64,000 nucleotides of DNA from Prostheceraeus crozeri (GCA_907163375.1 CAJQUW010011280.1:558001-622000); one strand, 5' to 3'; numbered from the stretch's first letter, positions 44,361-58,381 are shown. Numbers and translations: made by a program. The notes: generated by a model not told the origin, from the letters alone.

Positions 44361-47300
44361 TCTACATTATTAAGGTGTATTTATACATGCTGTTTGACAA
44401 AAAATGAAAATTTAGTGTCAAATTTGATGCCTCACTAAGTTATTTTCAAATTCAATTACAAATTAAGTATTATTTCCTCAAAGTACATTATTGCACCTAT
44501 ATCTATAACTTCTATTGTCATATTTATTGAAAGTATGCAAATTTAATTAAGAGTTCGATGAGAACTCTTTACTCAGAGATTCTCATGACTCATTCTTCTG
44601 ATTATTACATACAGAGTCATTTTAAAATCAAAGTATATTGAGTAATAAATTTTCAAAGTAGTCAAATGATGAAGCATTATTTCTGCACAAAGAATGTGCC
44701 TTTCATACAAAATTTGATTTATAATGTTTAGGCATCATCAAATATATTCCACGTATTTCTTTGTACACGTCAATTTTAGGCCTTCCACTCGTCAGCATTA
44801 ATTTTTCAATCACTTAGTGAAGAAATTGAAGATAAATATATCGTCAAGAATACGGACTTCCTAATATTTTCCTCAGACAGCTAGAAATAAATTCATAACC
44901 GATAATCTTCAATTTTGAAAATGCTTTGACTTGCACGTAAACTCGATGAATTGTTGCACGCATTGGCAATCATTTAAATGGAAAATAATCACTCAAATGT
45001 AATTATAATTTTTTAATAGCATTTAAGATATTTTACAGCTAAAATATCGTGCATATAACTAGCATTATACAATTTATATATCAATTCAAGCAAAGACAGT
45101 AAGTCCAAGCTATTTTAGTATACCGTGTTGATTCCGCGGACAACAGGTTTTTACGTGGTGATTTCATCTGCACATGACAAAAAAATTTTGGTACATTGTG
45201 CTTTCATAAGATAATATTTTTCTCATAAAGATCGATTTTATCACAAGGAATTCCAAGTGTTCTGACAATTGTGATTATAGATAATGTTGATTATGTTTAA
45301 GTTATATAACCAGTTCAGTTATTGATAAGCTCTATATAATTATTCTCATTGCATCAATCAACTTCAGGTTATGGAAACAGCACATGCTACTACTCAAATA
45401 ATATTGCGACACATCATTCCAGTAATACATGCACAACAAAACAGATAGATAGTTCATCTATATTCATCAAGATCATTTCAGTTCACAATTTAGGTTTGCT
45501 TATATAAATGAAAAGGAGACATCAAATAAACATTAAGAAACATTTCGATTGATATATTAAATAAAAGGCAATGTATAAACAGTAAAAAGTATTATGATTT
45601 AAAATACCTAGATAATTATCTCAATGTTATCAGTGCCACTTTCATCACACAAATGTCTATAGAATGCGTGATGCATGTGATATTACGCAATAGCCGATTT
45701 ATCAATTGTCTAGCGAGTACATGAATGCTTCAGCATGCATAATCAGCAGCATATCTATGGCAATGATTATTTTCTTATTCAGTATTCAGCATGACTAGAA
45801 GTGGGCAATATGAAATTTGCGCGATTTGTTAGTAATATGAATTGACCAGCCGCGATGTTGGCTTGTCAATTATTTCAAATTTCCATGAATTTTGTAAACA
45901 TTTTCAGTTAATTAATTAGAAAATTTAGCTAGAATGTAGCATGAATTTGATGATGAAGATGTAGCTTTAAAGCGTAGCAATAGCCTGTTTGATAGAGAAA
46001 ATTTAGATAGGTCAGTTGACTTTATAGAGAATTTTTCATTTTATGATCAATCTATTCACCCGAAAATACCTTAGGAGAGAATTTTTCAGTCTGAAGAGAA
46101 AAATTGCTTCTCCTTCACTATCATATTTAATTTCATTGTTGTCAATTGCACAGTGGCAAAATTTTTATTGATTCATTTTGAAATTTGTTTTGCGTCGTAT
46201 CAATGCTATAAACAATTTATCAGATAACAAATTAAATTCATTTTTGATATGGCATTCAAATGATTTTATTTGTAAAGTCGTAGCTAGTAAAGCTGAAGAA
46301 ATTCAGGATGAGATGAATAATGGAATCAGCATTTGCATATTGAATTATATGATCATATCTTGTATATTGAATTCTTCTATCATATCACTCAAGAATTTTG
46401 GATTTTTTCTCCAGTTACATTTGCCTTTTTGTAATTCTGCTTGATTATATGGAAAAGCCCCTGACTGGGCATTTTTAGAGTTATAGTTGGAAAGAGTCAG
46501 GAGTATTTTATGATATTGCTGCTATTATTATTGAAAATGTGTACAAAATTTGTCGACTGCTATCCGGCATTCATCTTCAGGTACAAAAGAATAAATCATT
46601 TATTTATATCATGTAATGGGTCCTGACGAAGTGTTATAAGTTCAGAAGAATACACCGAAATCGGCAACACCGACGACTTCTCCTCATTTTTCATTTCTTT
46701 TATATATATTTTTTGTAGTTTCAAATTATTTTGCGATAATCCGGAAATTTTCATGAGATGAAAAATGTATAGTCGCAATTCAACAATAATAGGGCTACAC
46801 CTTGATTTTTCAACATCATCAAATATCGTAGCCACATTTTCCATTATTCCTAATCATATAATCTTTGAATAGTTGTCAATATGTCAATGCCAATGTTATC
46901 CCATCATGCATACACGCATTATTAAAATTCATCGGTTAGGGGCGAATGGTAAAATAAGATAGACACTTTATAAAACACATTTTATTAATTTTTTTTTGAC
47001 GATTTCAACATAATTACTGAGATTGAAAAAATAATGTCATGATCACTTTTATTTTTTAATTGTGTACTGTGCATCATACAGAAGCATATTTGTCTTTCCA
47101 TGATTGAAAATAAATCAATATTTCAAAATGTTGACAACAATTTAAGAATATTAAGGACATCTGAAATTTCCACTTGAGAAGCAGTGAGGAATAACATAAG
47201 TATAAATGTTATTGCTAAGCATCGCAGAGCATTTTACTGTGTAACACACAAATTACGGAAAATATCATTTTGCCTTTTGAAAATAGATGTCATCTCAGCA

Positions 47301-47670
47301 TGGCTGCATGTCACAATAAAATATTGATGGCAGATCATTATCTAGACATGAATCACAAAAACTAATGTCATAATCTTTTTTTGATAACTTTAAATAAATA
47401 AGATTTATCTACACGATGAAGTAATTTGGTCTCTTTATTGCAATATACACGTACAGTCAGTCTCTAGAAAAAAAAAGAAAATTTCGTAAACAGAATTAAA
47501 GCAACTGAAGAACAAATTCATTTTTTACATGACTGTCGTCGTTGTGATGCACTTCCACTCTCGATGCAATACAAGCGAGATCAAAATGAGGCTGTGATTC
47601 TGCAAAATCAAATGGCAGAAGAATTCTGATAGTCCTGATACAAGACGCTTATCATAGATTAAAAATGTTC
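44361..47670. other. AT-rich stretch, nothing supported
   Basis: Intronic or intergenic sequence. Frames are short and without domains. Confidence 0.4.
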
Positions 47671-47673
47671 TGT

Positions 47674-48135
47674 CAATTACTTATGAAATGTAATTGACTA
47701 ACAGTTACAAATTACTTACTCAAAGATGTAATTGATTTCAATTATTACATCTCTATCATTGTAATTGATTACAATAACAAATTACTCCGTTTTTCTTCAA
47801 TTACATTCTAATTACTTTTCAATTACTCAAAAGATAGATACCGGTTCTTAATTTAGATTTTGAAAGTAAGCTTCGTTTTAAATTGCTTTAAAAAAGTTAT
47901 CGGTAGTTCTACACCCTGGTACACACATAAAAATAATATCACAATGTCGCACATACATTGTATGTTATGGTATATATATTGTATATTATGAGCACTTATT
48001 GCAACGCATTATCGACGAGGATAATATAGTATTTAAGTATACATGTTTAATGGATATTTAACAGTGCTGACTGCAAAGTAATTGCAATTAATTCTCAATT
48101 ACATGGCTAAAATAGTAATTGATTACTATTATAGA
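47674..48135. repeat. Dense cluster of GTAATTGATTAC-type words
   Basis: The word AATTAC or its complement occurs more than a dozen times, with full GTAATTGATTAC palindrome-like sites at 47761-47772 and 48115-48126, the densest runs lying at the two edges (47674-47830 and 48070-48130). It could be a homeodomain-binding cluster, since TAATTGATTA is a classical paired homeodomain site, or the subterminal repeats of a transposon. Confidence 0.5.
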
Positions 48136-49079
48136 TTACTCATCAGAAAATGTGCCAACCTATAGAAATATTGTATATAGCATCACATTAAATAAACAAT
48201 AATAGCGGCGATGCTTACAGAAACGTTTTATGAAATAAAAGTATAGATTGATAAAAGGCCTGCTCGTAGTGCAAAAATGTAATGAACAGATATATATCGA
48301 CAATAATCCAACTGCCATTATGTTGATGCCCTTGTAGTTCTTAGGCTAGAGAGCATTAAGTGCAGCTTTCTGAACTCTTGAGAGAAAATGGCAAAAAAAT
48401 GATGCATAGGATGTTTGTGATTTTTTTTGTGCTAATTACTCGTGGATACACCAGTAATAAACATAAAAATTAGATGGTGTATATTCATCATTTTTTCTGT
48501 AGTTTATGTATAGACTGCTATCAGTTGCTGTATACTTGCACACACGCTACCCATAAATATTCAAAATATTTCATCTATATTTTTGTGCTGAACAAGTGAC
48601 ACAAAGTGTGTAATCCATGTTCAATGTCATTTACATGCAAACACTAATTTTTTATGATCATTGCACACTTACTGGCATATTATGACATAGATATTTTGAC
48701 ACTGGGAATTTCATGATCTTCTGTTTTAGAAATATGTCTAATTTTCTCCTCAATTTTGAAGCATATTTCATTGTGTCATTGAAGTATGACGATATGAAGA
48801 ATTAGGGAATGAAGTATCTTGGTGCTAGATGTTGTCAAAAGTCAGCCAGAATTTTTGTAGTGTAATTAAGTTTATAACTTTTCTGCTTTTCTGCAATTTC
48901 TTGGAGACTGGGAACACAATGCAGATCCGGAAAGACTTCTTCATTATTTAAAACAAGAGTTACTACATAGTTCCATTTCTTTATTTCCTTTTTTGTCAAT
49001 GCTCTCTTTCGTCTAATGCTGTGAATCGCTTTTCCCTAAAAATTCCAAAAATTTTATTTTCGGTTAGGTTCTGCTATGT
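48136..49079. other. AT-rich stretch, nothing supported
   Basis: No coding or repeat signal. Confidence 0.4.
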
Positions 49080-49094
49080 TTCCTCAGGCTTGGA

Positions 49095-49339
49095 GAGACC
49101 TTCCATGTCGTATATTCGATATGGTTGGCCTGGCCCTGCCATGTGGTATAGGTTGGAGGTTAGGGGCCGAAACCTTGCTTCATGCAGCCACATGGCTCCT
49201 CCCTGATGACTCCATAATACATAGCAAACTTAAATTTGGTTTTTTAGGTTTCTTATTTTCACCTTTTGTTATTTTTAAGTTAGCTTCTCGTCAGGTCCAT
49301 GACGAACTCTTATTACAGTTCTTATTTGATAAAAATTAA
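49095..49339 (+). CDS. Possible terminal exon or small frame, unrecognised
   Basis: A good acceptor-like sequence (CTATGTTTCCTCAG, ending 49089-49094) precedes an open frame of about 80 codons to TAA at 49337. The product starts AWRDLPCRIFDMVGLALPCG and includes a hydrophobic segment, FGFLGFLFSPFVIF, that could span a membrane. The first half is far richer in GC than the neighbours. The frame also has an ATG at 49076, so a small single-exon gene or a transposon remnant remains possible. No domain recognised. Confidence 0.25.
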
Positions 49340-51780
49340 ATCGTTTATAAGTATTAATTTATTTCCCTTACCGTCTTAAGTTGAGTTGACTAGCCTTTAT
49401 ACGTATTTCAGTCCCTACTCTATACTGGAGTAGGTTACTATATGTTGTTAGTATTATTTATATTCATTCGTTCATGACTTTTAATTACCTAATTATTTAC
49501 AGGATTCTCCACTAGGGTAGTTGTTTAACTTTGGTATCTTCCGTTTCCTAGATCCTTCGAATTTTTTTGACCGTGTCGTTTCTTGATTCGATTTTGTTAG
49601 TTACCTCAAATAGCTTATGAAGATGTTGAAACATAATCAACTTTCTCAAGCGCAAATAATTGAGATTTTTTGTAAAGAACAACAGCAAAAATATATTATT
49701 ACAGGTGTTTGTAATCAACAGCATCTTTAACAACATTTTAAAACAATCGTCTAAAATTCTCTTCATGGAAAATCTTTCCATTGTGTTGCTAGTGAATTGT
49801 GTTCTGTATATTCACATTTAATCTCCTTGACGATGAATTTAGATTTGAAATGAATAATATGTAAAGATAATCAAACGAATAAAACATGGTTCCTATCTTT
49901 GATGAATACTTGATGAATATCTTTTCGAAATCTAAGACATGATGATAACAATATCTCCGAAAAGCTCTTGATCACTGAATTCTTGTAATACACTTGCCTG
50001 AATATGGAAATTCAAGCACAAAAAGTTGAAACGTTGTATGCTTTTTTAGTTCATCTTTATGTGCATTTTAGTCAGCAGGCTAATTATTTTTATTATTCTG
50101 CGTCTGTGTTTGAAGCTTAACTTCATACCTACATGGTGAATTCATGATAAACGGCCCAAAGATCGACACAATAGCACATTTATGACGAGTATTTTCCGAC
50201 AAATGCCATCGCGAGGAAAAATAATAGTATTTGTAATATTAGGTTTTACCAATCAAATATTGAATTAAGTTTTCAAATGTGAATAATGTCAATGATATGT
50301 GACAAAGACGTTTTTCAATGTGACAATTTCAATCAGATGTGATTAATACTAATCAAATCAAAAAAATTAAATGTTCAAATGTGGCAATTGTTCTTTTGAT
50401 TCTCAGCTCTTCTGCGAGAATAAATATTTACTTCGAACATAAGCGACGCACAGTTACTCATTGTCGTCCTGAATATAAGGAAATTCTATTGGAAAACTCA
50501 GCAAAATACTTACAGTAGCGAGACGTAGTTCCCATTTGATTGAAATATGCCGCATATGCTTAATACTCATCAAGCAGAAGTATTTCTAGTCGGTGAAAAA
50601 AATCACGCAATTTGCACTTTAAGTATTTGATCGTAAAATCTACATTGGATTGCAACATTCAGATTTGCAAAAATCAACTCTATATTTGACCAGTGAAATC
50701 TAAAATGCATCCTTTGTTGTTGTTTTTAAATGACCGCTTGTTGTATTAAATGACTAACGTAAAAAGGTCAATTTCAAAATTACTTTAGCAAAATAAAACA
50801 TAATCTTGATGAAATGATAGAAATGTTTCATCGCAGTAATAAGATGCCAAACAGAAATAAATATGTAAATGAAGGTCTTAGATATGATTAGTCAGACATA
50901 TTGTTCATTCTATTTCATTAACCCTTCTTTAGCCCTTTCAGTGTATATAGATTCAGCTTTCCTTTGATTACATATCCACTATATATTTTCTTCTGCCAAA
51001 AACCTCTGGTTTATAAATTCACGTGACCAAAAATGCTTGCATACATTGGTAAAGCCTTTACTCGTACAGAAGCCAACCACATATAATAGTGTCACAACAT
51101 AAACTGCCTATTGGTTGGACAAGAAGTTTGATCGTTCTGATTCATAGTGTCATTCGGTTTGATGTAATCAATCAAATATAAATGCAAAAAACACTTAATT
51201 TTCAGTTTTCATTAAAAACTGACCAAAAATGTTTCTATCTCTCTTTAAAGCATTTTTAAAATATTTCATGCCGTTTTGCATCTTTGTGATTCATCGACTT
51301 GAAATGTCGATTACTACTCGATTTGAATCTATTGCTGATATCAATATAAAGTGCATTAATTTAGTAAAAATCGCACCTTCATTTTGAGACACTTTTGTAG
51401 CTCATAAATTAAGTTAAAACATGGTGAATTCGAGATTTTTAATTAATGCCATAAAGTTCTTCATTTTGAAGGACATCAGTGTAAGGTATGTATGTGTGTG
51501 ATGCACAGGACTAGGGTCTGTCGAGTGATGCCACTTTTAGCGTTATCATTGCTTGTGCACGTATTTTCTAAGTGAGCACGATGGATCACACGATATAAAA
51601 GCTCTGTTGAACTCTATCACATTGGTGGCTGTTATTTTCGCTTCCGTCTTCATTATTTTCTTCTCATTCCATTATCTCATTCCATGTGAAGTTCATTACA
51701 GCTGTCCGTTTTCAGTTTGTTTCTCTTTCTATGTGTATAGTTTCCGAAGTCCATCGTCAATCGGAATTCTCACAATCGCA
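49340..51780. other. AT-rich stretch, no supported gene
   Basis: A 76-codon frame at 51553-51783 with a hydrophobic stretch (about residues 21-45) has no splice or domain support. A direct repeat ATGCGCATATTC occurs twice at 51785-51808, just upstream of the 51875 exon. Confidence 0.35.
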
Positions 51781-51874
51781 TAATATGCGCATATTCATGC
51801 GCATATTCCTGTTCAACTTTTCGAGACTCATTGACCAGTTACTGCCGTGCCTGTCCAGTTAAATTGGTCTCAAA

Positions 51875-51937
51875 ATGGCAATGATGAGGCTGACCCCCAC
51901 GAACGTTCTCAGAAGCATCTGCAGCCTATATCTTTAT
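51875..51937 (+). CDS. Candidate first coding exon (unrecognised gene)
   Basis: The ATG has the best context of the window (CAAAATGG: A at -3, G at +4) and opens 21 codons (MAMMRLTPTNVLRSICSLY and two more) before a consensus GTAAGT donor (51938-51943) in phase 0. Codons are GC-richer than the neighbours. The peptide might be the start of a signal or targeting sequence, with basic residues followed by a hydrophobic run. An upstream frame beginning at the ATGCGC repeat (about 51785) ends before it. No downstream exon found. Confidence 0.5.
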
Positions 51938-51943
51938 GTAAGT

Positions 51944-54900
51944 TTTAGTCGGAAAATCAATAGCCTCTGCCGGTTTGAATAGGCTATTTAGACTCAACTC
52001 CGCCAGCTGTCAGAGACTGCTGATTTTCCGGCTGAAATTTTAACAGAAATGCAGGTTTTAAACATTGTCGGAAAAGTTTTAGATATTTCAAATTCTATTT
52101 TGTGGCTTTCCATGGGACAGTTTTATCATAACCAAGTTCCAAACTCATTTTATCCACTAATAGTACCTATGAATCAGATTTGATGCATTTTTTGCAAAGT
52201 CAAATAAATGTACTTATAATTCGGAATGTTAAAGTGCACTATTTTTTAATTTCGAAAAAAGCAGAATTGTAAATCCCAAATAATTCATCACATATAAATC
52301 TGAAATAAAAAATTTAAATGGGTCTTGCCTAAGAAATAAAAAAATATCCCTTATTTTCCGGTCAAAATGAACATCGGTAGCTTGCTAAAGTATTTTTTTA
52401 TTAAGGATCTCTCGATGACATAGAGAAATAAAAATGACATAACATTAATGATCGGACCTCATCGGAGTATCACATTCAAGACTCAGTGAAGTCAGGCAGA
52501 AATCTTTCAAGCAGAAATAAATCAAGCTGAGTCACTAGCAGTAATCGTCGGCAATCTGTGTTGAGCGCATTCGGCAGTTCGCATCCATGTAGTTGGAAAA
52601 CATTGTCATTTTTGAAAATTGGCTAATATACCCTAACTAGTGATCTGTATGCAGATCAAATCATATATGATTTTGTGTGACGTGGCATGTAGAGTCCTAA
52701 AGAAGACGGCTGCCCATTTTTTTAGTGCAGGCCGGACCGAACTGAGCCCAGCAAGACCTTGCGGATAACATGTGTTAAATTATATAATGTATTCCATTAC
52801 ATGTTCATTTATTGTATCAATGATGTTGACGATTCAGCTATCTCTAATATTTTTTCATCGTTGGGGATTCACTTGCAAATCAGCATCTCCTCCACAGATT
52901 TAACAAAAAACAAAAAATTGTATCTGACATCAGGCTCATTTTGTAAAAATTAATTTTAGAACCGATTACATGTCATTTGCGTCTGTAGCTTGCTTACGCA
53001 AAGAATGTATCTGAACGCAAATATGGGTCTTTATGAGAATGAATGATTGTCAAATCTATTAGATTTCACACCATTATCAAAGTTGGTTAGGAAATATTTG
53101 CAGGTAGAAATGCTTTGAAACAGCTCCTCCCTACTTTGCGCGAAGTGCGTATCCAAAATTAGAGGTTATTTATTACTCTGTAAAAGGATAAATTTCCAAA
53201 TAAAAATTTTAAATATTCATGATTCGCTCTAGACTAACATATGATGAATTAATGTGCCTTTTCTCTACATATGTCAAAGAAACAATAAATACAGCAATTC
53301 AAATCTTTTGTTGATACTAGTGCATAATTTGTTAGCACTATCTGAATTGATGTTGAAGAAGTGGAGAAATGCTAATGTTTATCATTAAGCTGAATTAGGA
53401 TGATGACAACCTAAATAGTTTCAGATTATACCTCTCAAATACAGTAAATCTGACCCGGTCGCGGATGGCCATGAGAGACTAGACCACTTCCAACTCTGGT
53501 TAAGTTCCCTGCTGCGGTCACCATTCCCTAATCGAAAATACATTCTCGCAAATGCAACATTTGAATTGCTATCAATTACAGGTTGATTCTCACATGTACA
53601 ACGCAAATGCAATGTCATTTCACACAAATGTATCGCTGTGAAGTAGTTAATAATATCATGAAACTTTAAACATGTTCTATGAAAAGTTAATTCCACTGCA
53701 CTACTATCTAAGTCTGTAGAAATGTACTAAGCTTGAAGTTTGCAATATTTATTATTCAAATTAAAATAACACTTCTCTTTTAGGGCTCTTCTCAACGCGA
53801 ATTGAAACTTACATTTATAACAGACTGTATGTGGTCATCACTCAGATTCTGTCGGTGCACCATCATGATGAAATCTGTTCTCATTTTCTCTTATTATTGT
53901 CCTTGAAATTTCTTCGACAAAAATTAGCAACGATGTAAATGAAGTTCTAAACAACTGGAAATATTAATTAATTAACATGTGATTACTGCAGAAACCAAAA
54001 TTGATCTCATAGTCGTAGGCAGTGTGATATTCTTCTACAGGATGAGAGATTATTTTCCATAAGAACGATCCATAGTAGAGTTATAAATACTTTTATGATT
54101 AATTTTCAAGCGCCGACTTTGCCTGAAGCAAAGTTCCTTAAACAATGAAGCTCATTGAATCACAGTTCGCAGACCCCTTGACTGATACAGACTGTACAAA
54201 CTTCGGTCTACTGATTGCCTATTTTCATCACAGTAACCGCCCTTAGTTTCTATGATTGTTTTAGAAAGGGAAACATAAGAAGAGGAAAATCCTCATTATT
54301 TAACCCTATTAACATTAAGATGTGCAGTTTCTTATCTCTTCGTCTTTATGTGGAGGAAAGCAAAGGGTGTATTAAACTAAGGAAGGAACTGTAACAGTCT
54401 TAAGGAGTAAATCCGAGCCTTAGGCAAAGATTTTCGAATAGAATAACGCATGTCATCAACGCATAGGAGTTACCATGCTGTCTGATCCTTTCGCTGAAAA
54501 TGTTATCTTCCTGCCCAAGGCAAGATGCAAGTGTTTCCTAGGAAGAGCAAGAGGCTCTCTGCGCACAAATGGTTTGGGAGGAGGAAATAGTACATAAATG
54601 CCATCGAAGTGTTTTACTCTGTCTTGAAAATTTTCGTTACAGATCCAAATATTGATTAATTTGGTTTCTATAATGAGTTTTGGCAGTAAAGAGCAATTCT
54701 TAATTTACTTCAAATCATTTGCTGATGCGGAGAATGTTAATTGACTTGGAAATCAATGTCATTATAGCTTTGAACATGTAGATTACATATTCCATTTCAT
54801 AATATTTCATAATGATCGATACTCAGATATGCAGAATGCTTCTATTTCGGTGACTGGTTCAACATGCATAATATCAGTTCTCAATAGATTTAGATCACAA

Positions 54901-56970
54901 TTATTAATAATTACACTGTGCATAAATTGAATTTGACGGATTTTTCCACAGATAAAATACAGTGTTTAACAAACATGTTTAAATGTATGTGGATAAATGC
55001 ATTATGTATATATATATAACCCGAATTTTTTAATTTAGTACATACAGGATACCGGTACTTGGATGCATTTATGATATTTTGACTCATTCACAATGTTAAT
55101 CTGTGGAGGCGGCTTTGATGAACTGTCAGTACAGAAAAATAAGTTTCGACATCAATAGAAAATATTGGTAAAAATCATTGGATCTCATAATGTGTCACAA
55201 TAAATTCATACCCAAATAAAATAATTAAAATTTACGAGAAAAAAGTGCATTTGAGGATTCACAACCGAATATGTTGTAAAAGAAATCATCTGTAGGGCTT
55301 TATGAAAGTGATTGTATATTACATGGTAGGCTAAATGCATAAAGAAGAATAACATTGCATAACTTTTGCATATTTGTATACTATGTGACAGATATGAAAT
55401 GAATAACCTATTTTTTTTTAATTCGTCTTCTATTAAATTTTGAATTGAATTTTTCGGATGTAGCAAAATGTCTTTTTGTACATGCGCATTTAGCGAAATA
55501 TTACTGAGCACGAAAATTGATGAATAGACATAATGTGCATGTCTGAGTACATCACTGCTAATTTTGAAAATTCCTTCAGGACTTTTTTCTAATGAAATGT
55601 GCAGATACTTTTATCAATGGCGCTTTAATCATAGGATGCATTTGAAGATATGAATTAATTTTACATTACCGCAGGTGCATGTCAAGAATGACATTTCGAA
55701 TATGTCGGTTATCATCATATACAGGCCGTGTCAACATTTACTGTTATTAGTGAGATTCTATGTAAATTTTGAATCATAATTGCCTCATTAAAAATAAATC
55801 GATTCAATTATTCTCTACAGGCAATTCTCATTAGATGACACGTTTTCACATTATCAAAGTCGTAAAGAATTCATCCGAGAGCATTTTCATGAAGACCTTG
55901 AACAAAAAACAAACGTGCATAGATGAAGTACTGCGACTTTAATAATGCGCTAAAGGATATTTGATAAAAGAAATACCCCAAGTGTTAGAGCCTATTACAT
56001 TGAAAAATACATTTCAATCAGCAACATGAAGTTAGCGAATGAATACGAACTCTACTTTATCAAAGCAAGTTGTGTTTTACAATCAAAATGCGAGAATGCA
56101 TAGATAGTTCACTTTTCATTAAAAATTGAAGGAATGATATTGAAAATGTAAGTCCTGCGTATGCTTTCTATACATTTTTGCGAAGCATGAGCATTATCGG
56201 CATAAATTCGACGAATGAACGTTGTTACGAATTTGACAGATGAATACAAATTTTATAAAGATTTCATGAATTAATTTTATTTATTATGATCATATCCATT
56301 TCGAAAATGACTAAAAATTTTGCGCTACAATGTTGGCGCAGTTAACAGCATTATCTTCCTTCAGTTCAAATTGTGCATAGGTGTGCTGTGCGGTACAGGA
56401 TTGATGCCCTAATCGATTATTTGATTATGAAATCTATATGACCGCACAAACATTGATCGCGCGATTAATCGTAAGATTATATAACGAATTAGCCATGCAA
56501 TGTGATTATGTGAGACAAAAAAGGACCTCTACTAAATATTTTAAGAATAAACGATGCTTCATTTAAGGGAGTCTTTGTGTTGAACATTTTCAATTTCAAA
56601 TTGAATTTTAAACTTCACTTTTCATCTTGATGTGCACTGAGTCTCCAAATAATTCGTTTTTATGATAACCTAATTTCAACATTTATTTTTAGATCGAGCA
56701 ATTGCAGTAATAAAACAAATTTTTAATCGTCGACCAAAATTAACTACGCTTAATTAATCCTCCTGTAATTAAAATATCATTATCTCCTGTAATGAAAACT
56801 TATCATTCAAAATATTAGACGCTGCGCTTCAACAAATATAAATAGAGTAGGGCTGCGTGTATGAAATAAATACCTGAACAAACTCTTTAAACCTAACTGA
56901 AAAATATGTTCGTTTTGCAAATTTAATGAAATACATTTAAGAAAATCTGAATACAACTTGCACAATCAAT
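51944..56970. other. AT-rich stretch, probably intronic
   Basis: Follows the 51938 donor. No acceptor plus open frame that I can defend; short frames at 53421-53696 (minus) and elsewhere lack domains. Confidence 0.35.
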
Positions 56971-57045
56971 TCACCAGCGCAGTGCCCTGGTTGAGTGTTC
57001 CCTCTGCGTCCACGAAACCAAAGTCGGGGCAAACCTGTGACTTTT
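56971..57045 (+). repeat. Weak tRNA-like SINE head
   Basis: CAGCGCAGTGCCCTGG (56975-56990) resembles an A box, and GGGGCAAACCTG about 35 bases on may be a decayed B box. It lacks the key GTTC, so this is tentative. Confidence 0.3.
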
Positions 57046-57149
57046 CAAATACATACGCACACTCATTTCATTTCTCAGTGGATTAATCAGTGGATAAATG
57101 TGACTCGGCCACATGGAAGAGAGACGTTACACCTACTCGTATGCTTCCA

Positions 57150-57540
57150 AGTATACCAGATTGTTATCCTGCAATGTATTTTTGCAATTCAGAATATATT
57201 CTCAATATCCCTTCACCTGATAACTTTGCCAATTCATCGCAATGCACAGAGGACAAAATGAGCGGGGACGATCTCTTTAAAAAAATTAAAGGGCTTTGCT
57301 TTAACGCAGCCTCATGTGCATTGAGATAAACTTGCACACTTTAAAACGATTAAAGGAGGACATTGATATTTGCTCAGATATCTCGGTCAATTATCTTTTG
57401 TCAAATGCCCATGGGCTATGCCCTCCGGCATTTAACGATATAATTGACCTCGTTAATCCAGTAAATATCAATGCATCCTCCTTTAGTTATTATGCAAACA
57501 AGGAAAAGTTATTTTTTTCATCCCGATGTATTGTTCATTG
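57150..57540 (+). pseudogene. Protein-like frame pair with one frameshift, unrecognised
   Basis: Two plus-strand frames abut: one ending at the TAA of 57327-57329 (with FCNSEYILNIPSPDN and KMSGDDLFKKIKGLCFNAAS) and one, shifted, continuing from 57317 to 57541 (with LHTLKRLKEDIDICSDISVN and LLSNAHGLCPPAFNDI). Both have strong purine-any-pyrimidine codon patterns and several Cys. That suggests one coding sequence broken by a single shift, perhaps a processed pseudogene or transposon fragment. No family recognised. Confidence 0.35.
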
Positions 57541-57544
57541 ATCA

Positions 57545-58138
57545 TGTTATTGTAGTCATAATTAATTCGCAAGCGAAATATAGGGAAAGTGGAATATTGG
57601 AAAATGGGAATTTAGAATTACGATGTCTTTGACATTGGAAGGTATAAGTCATTATTAATCATAAATGTATATTTTAACAAAGTGGTTTCAATGAGCCAAT
57701 TGCATTAACTCAATAATCGACTCATTGATCAATAAAGCTTCATAATCGCTCACAGCATCAGTTGTGACTCGTCTCTGACATTAAATTCCAATGTTAGTGC
57801 TGTGTAGGCAACGCTTTCAGTTGATATAGAAACACGATGCCTGCCATAGATAATGCAATCCTTCTGTAAAGACATAATGCATAATGTGTAATATATGTAA
57901 ATTTTTGATCACTACAAAGTACACACAGTATTCCCAATCAAATTTCATCGTCCTACACACTTTTGGTAATCATGTCCGACGTAATTTGATTAATTCATCC
58001 TTGAAATTAATTAGATTTTTTTTTGAAAGTCACAAGATAATTTGAATTACTCTTACTAAGTGGGCTGCATATGGTGGGCCAAGTGTGAAGTGCTCTTGTA
58101 AAGTGCTACCGGTAAAAATACTTTGAATTACTGAATCA
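57545..58138. other. No supported feature
   Basis: AT-rich sequence between the frameshifted frame and the exon at 58140. Confidence 0.4.
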
Positions 58139-58139
58139 G

Positions 58140-58381
58140 TGCTGTCGAGAATAAATGAAAAACGACAAGTGGCATTCCGAGGAAATATCAACTATGTCTG
58201 TGAAGCTGTTTGCACTCACAACGTTTCATGGCTCACTTTTTACATTAGAATCGATCGAAAAGCACTTCAGTCACCCAGTGTGAATAAAAAGAAGTCCAAT
58301 AAGGCATTTTTGACTTCGCCGCATCACTTTCGGATCACACGCAATAGTAAAATGGCTCTTTCATTATTATATTGCAGGTCA
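58140..58381 (+). CDS. Candidate internal coding exon, unrecognised
   Basis: An acceptor (TTTGAATTACTGAATCAG, ending 58139) and a consensus donor GTGAGT (58382-58387) bracket 242 bases that stay open, entering in phase 1 and leaving in phase 0. Codons are coding-like. The segment GNINYVCEAVCTHNVSWLTF has the Cys-to-Trp spacing seen in some immunoglobulin-type domains (C....VSW), but this is a weak hint. No partner exons found. Confidence 0.4.

Noticed and set aside
33198-45697. Shared 15-base word ATTACGCAATAGCCG at about 33198 and 45683
   Set aside because: A few 15-base matches are expected by chance in a 64-kb window of this composition, and the flanks do not match.
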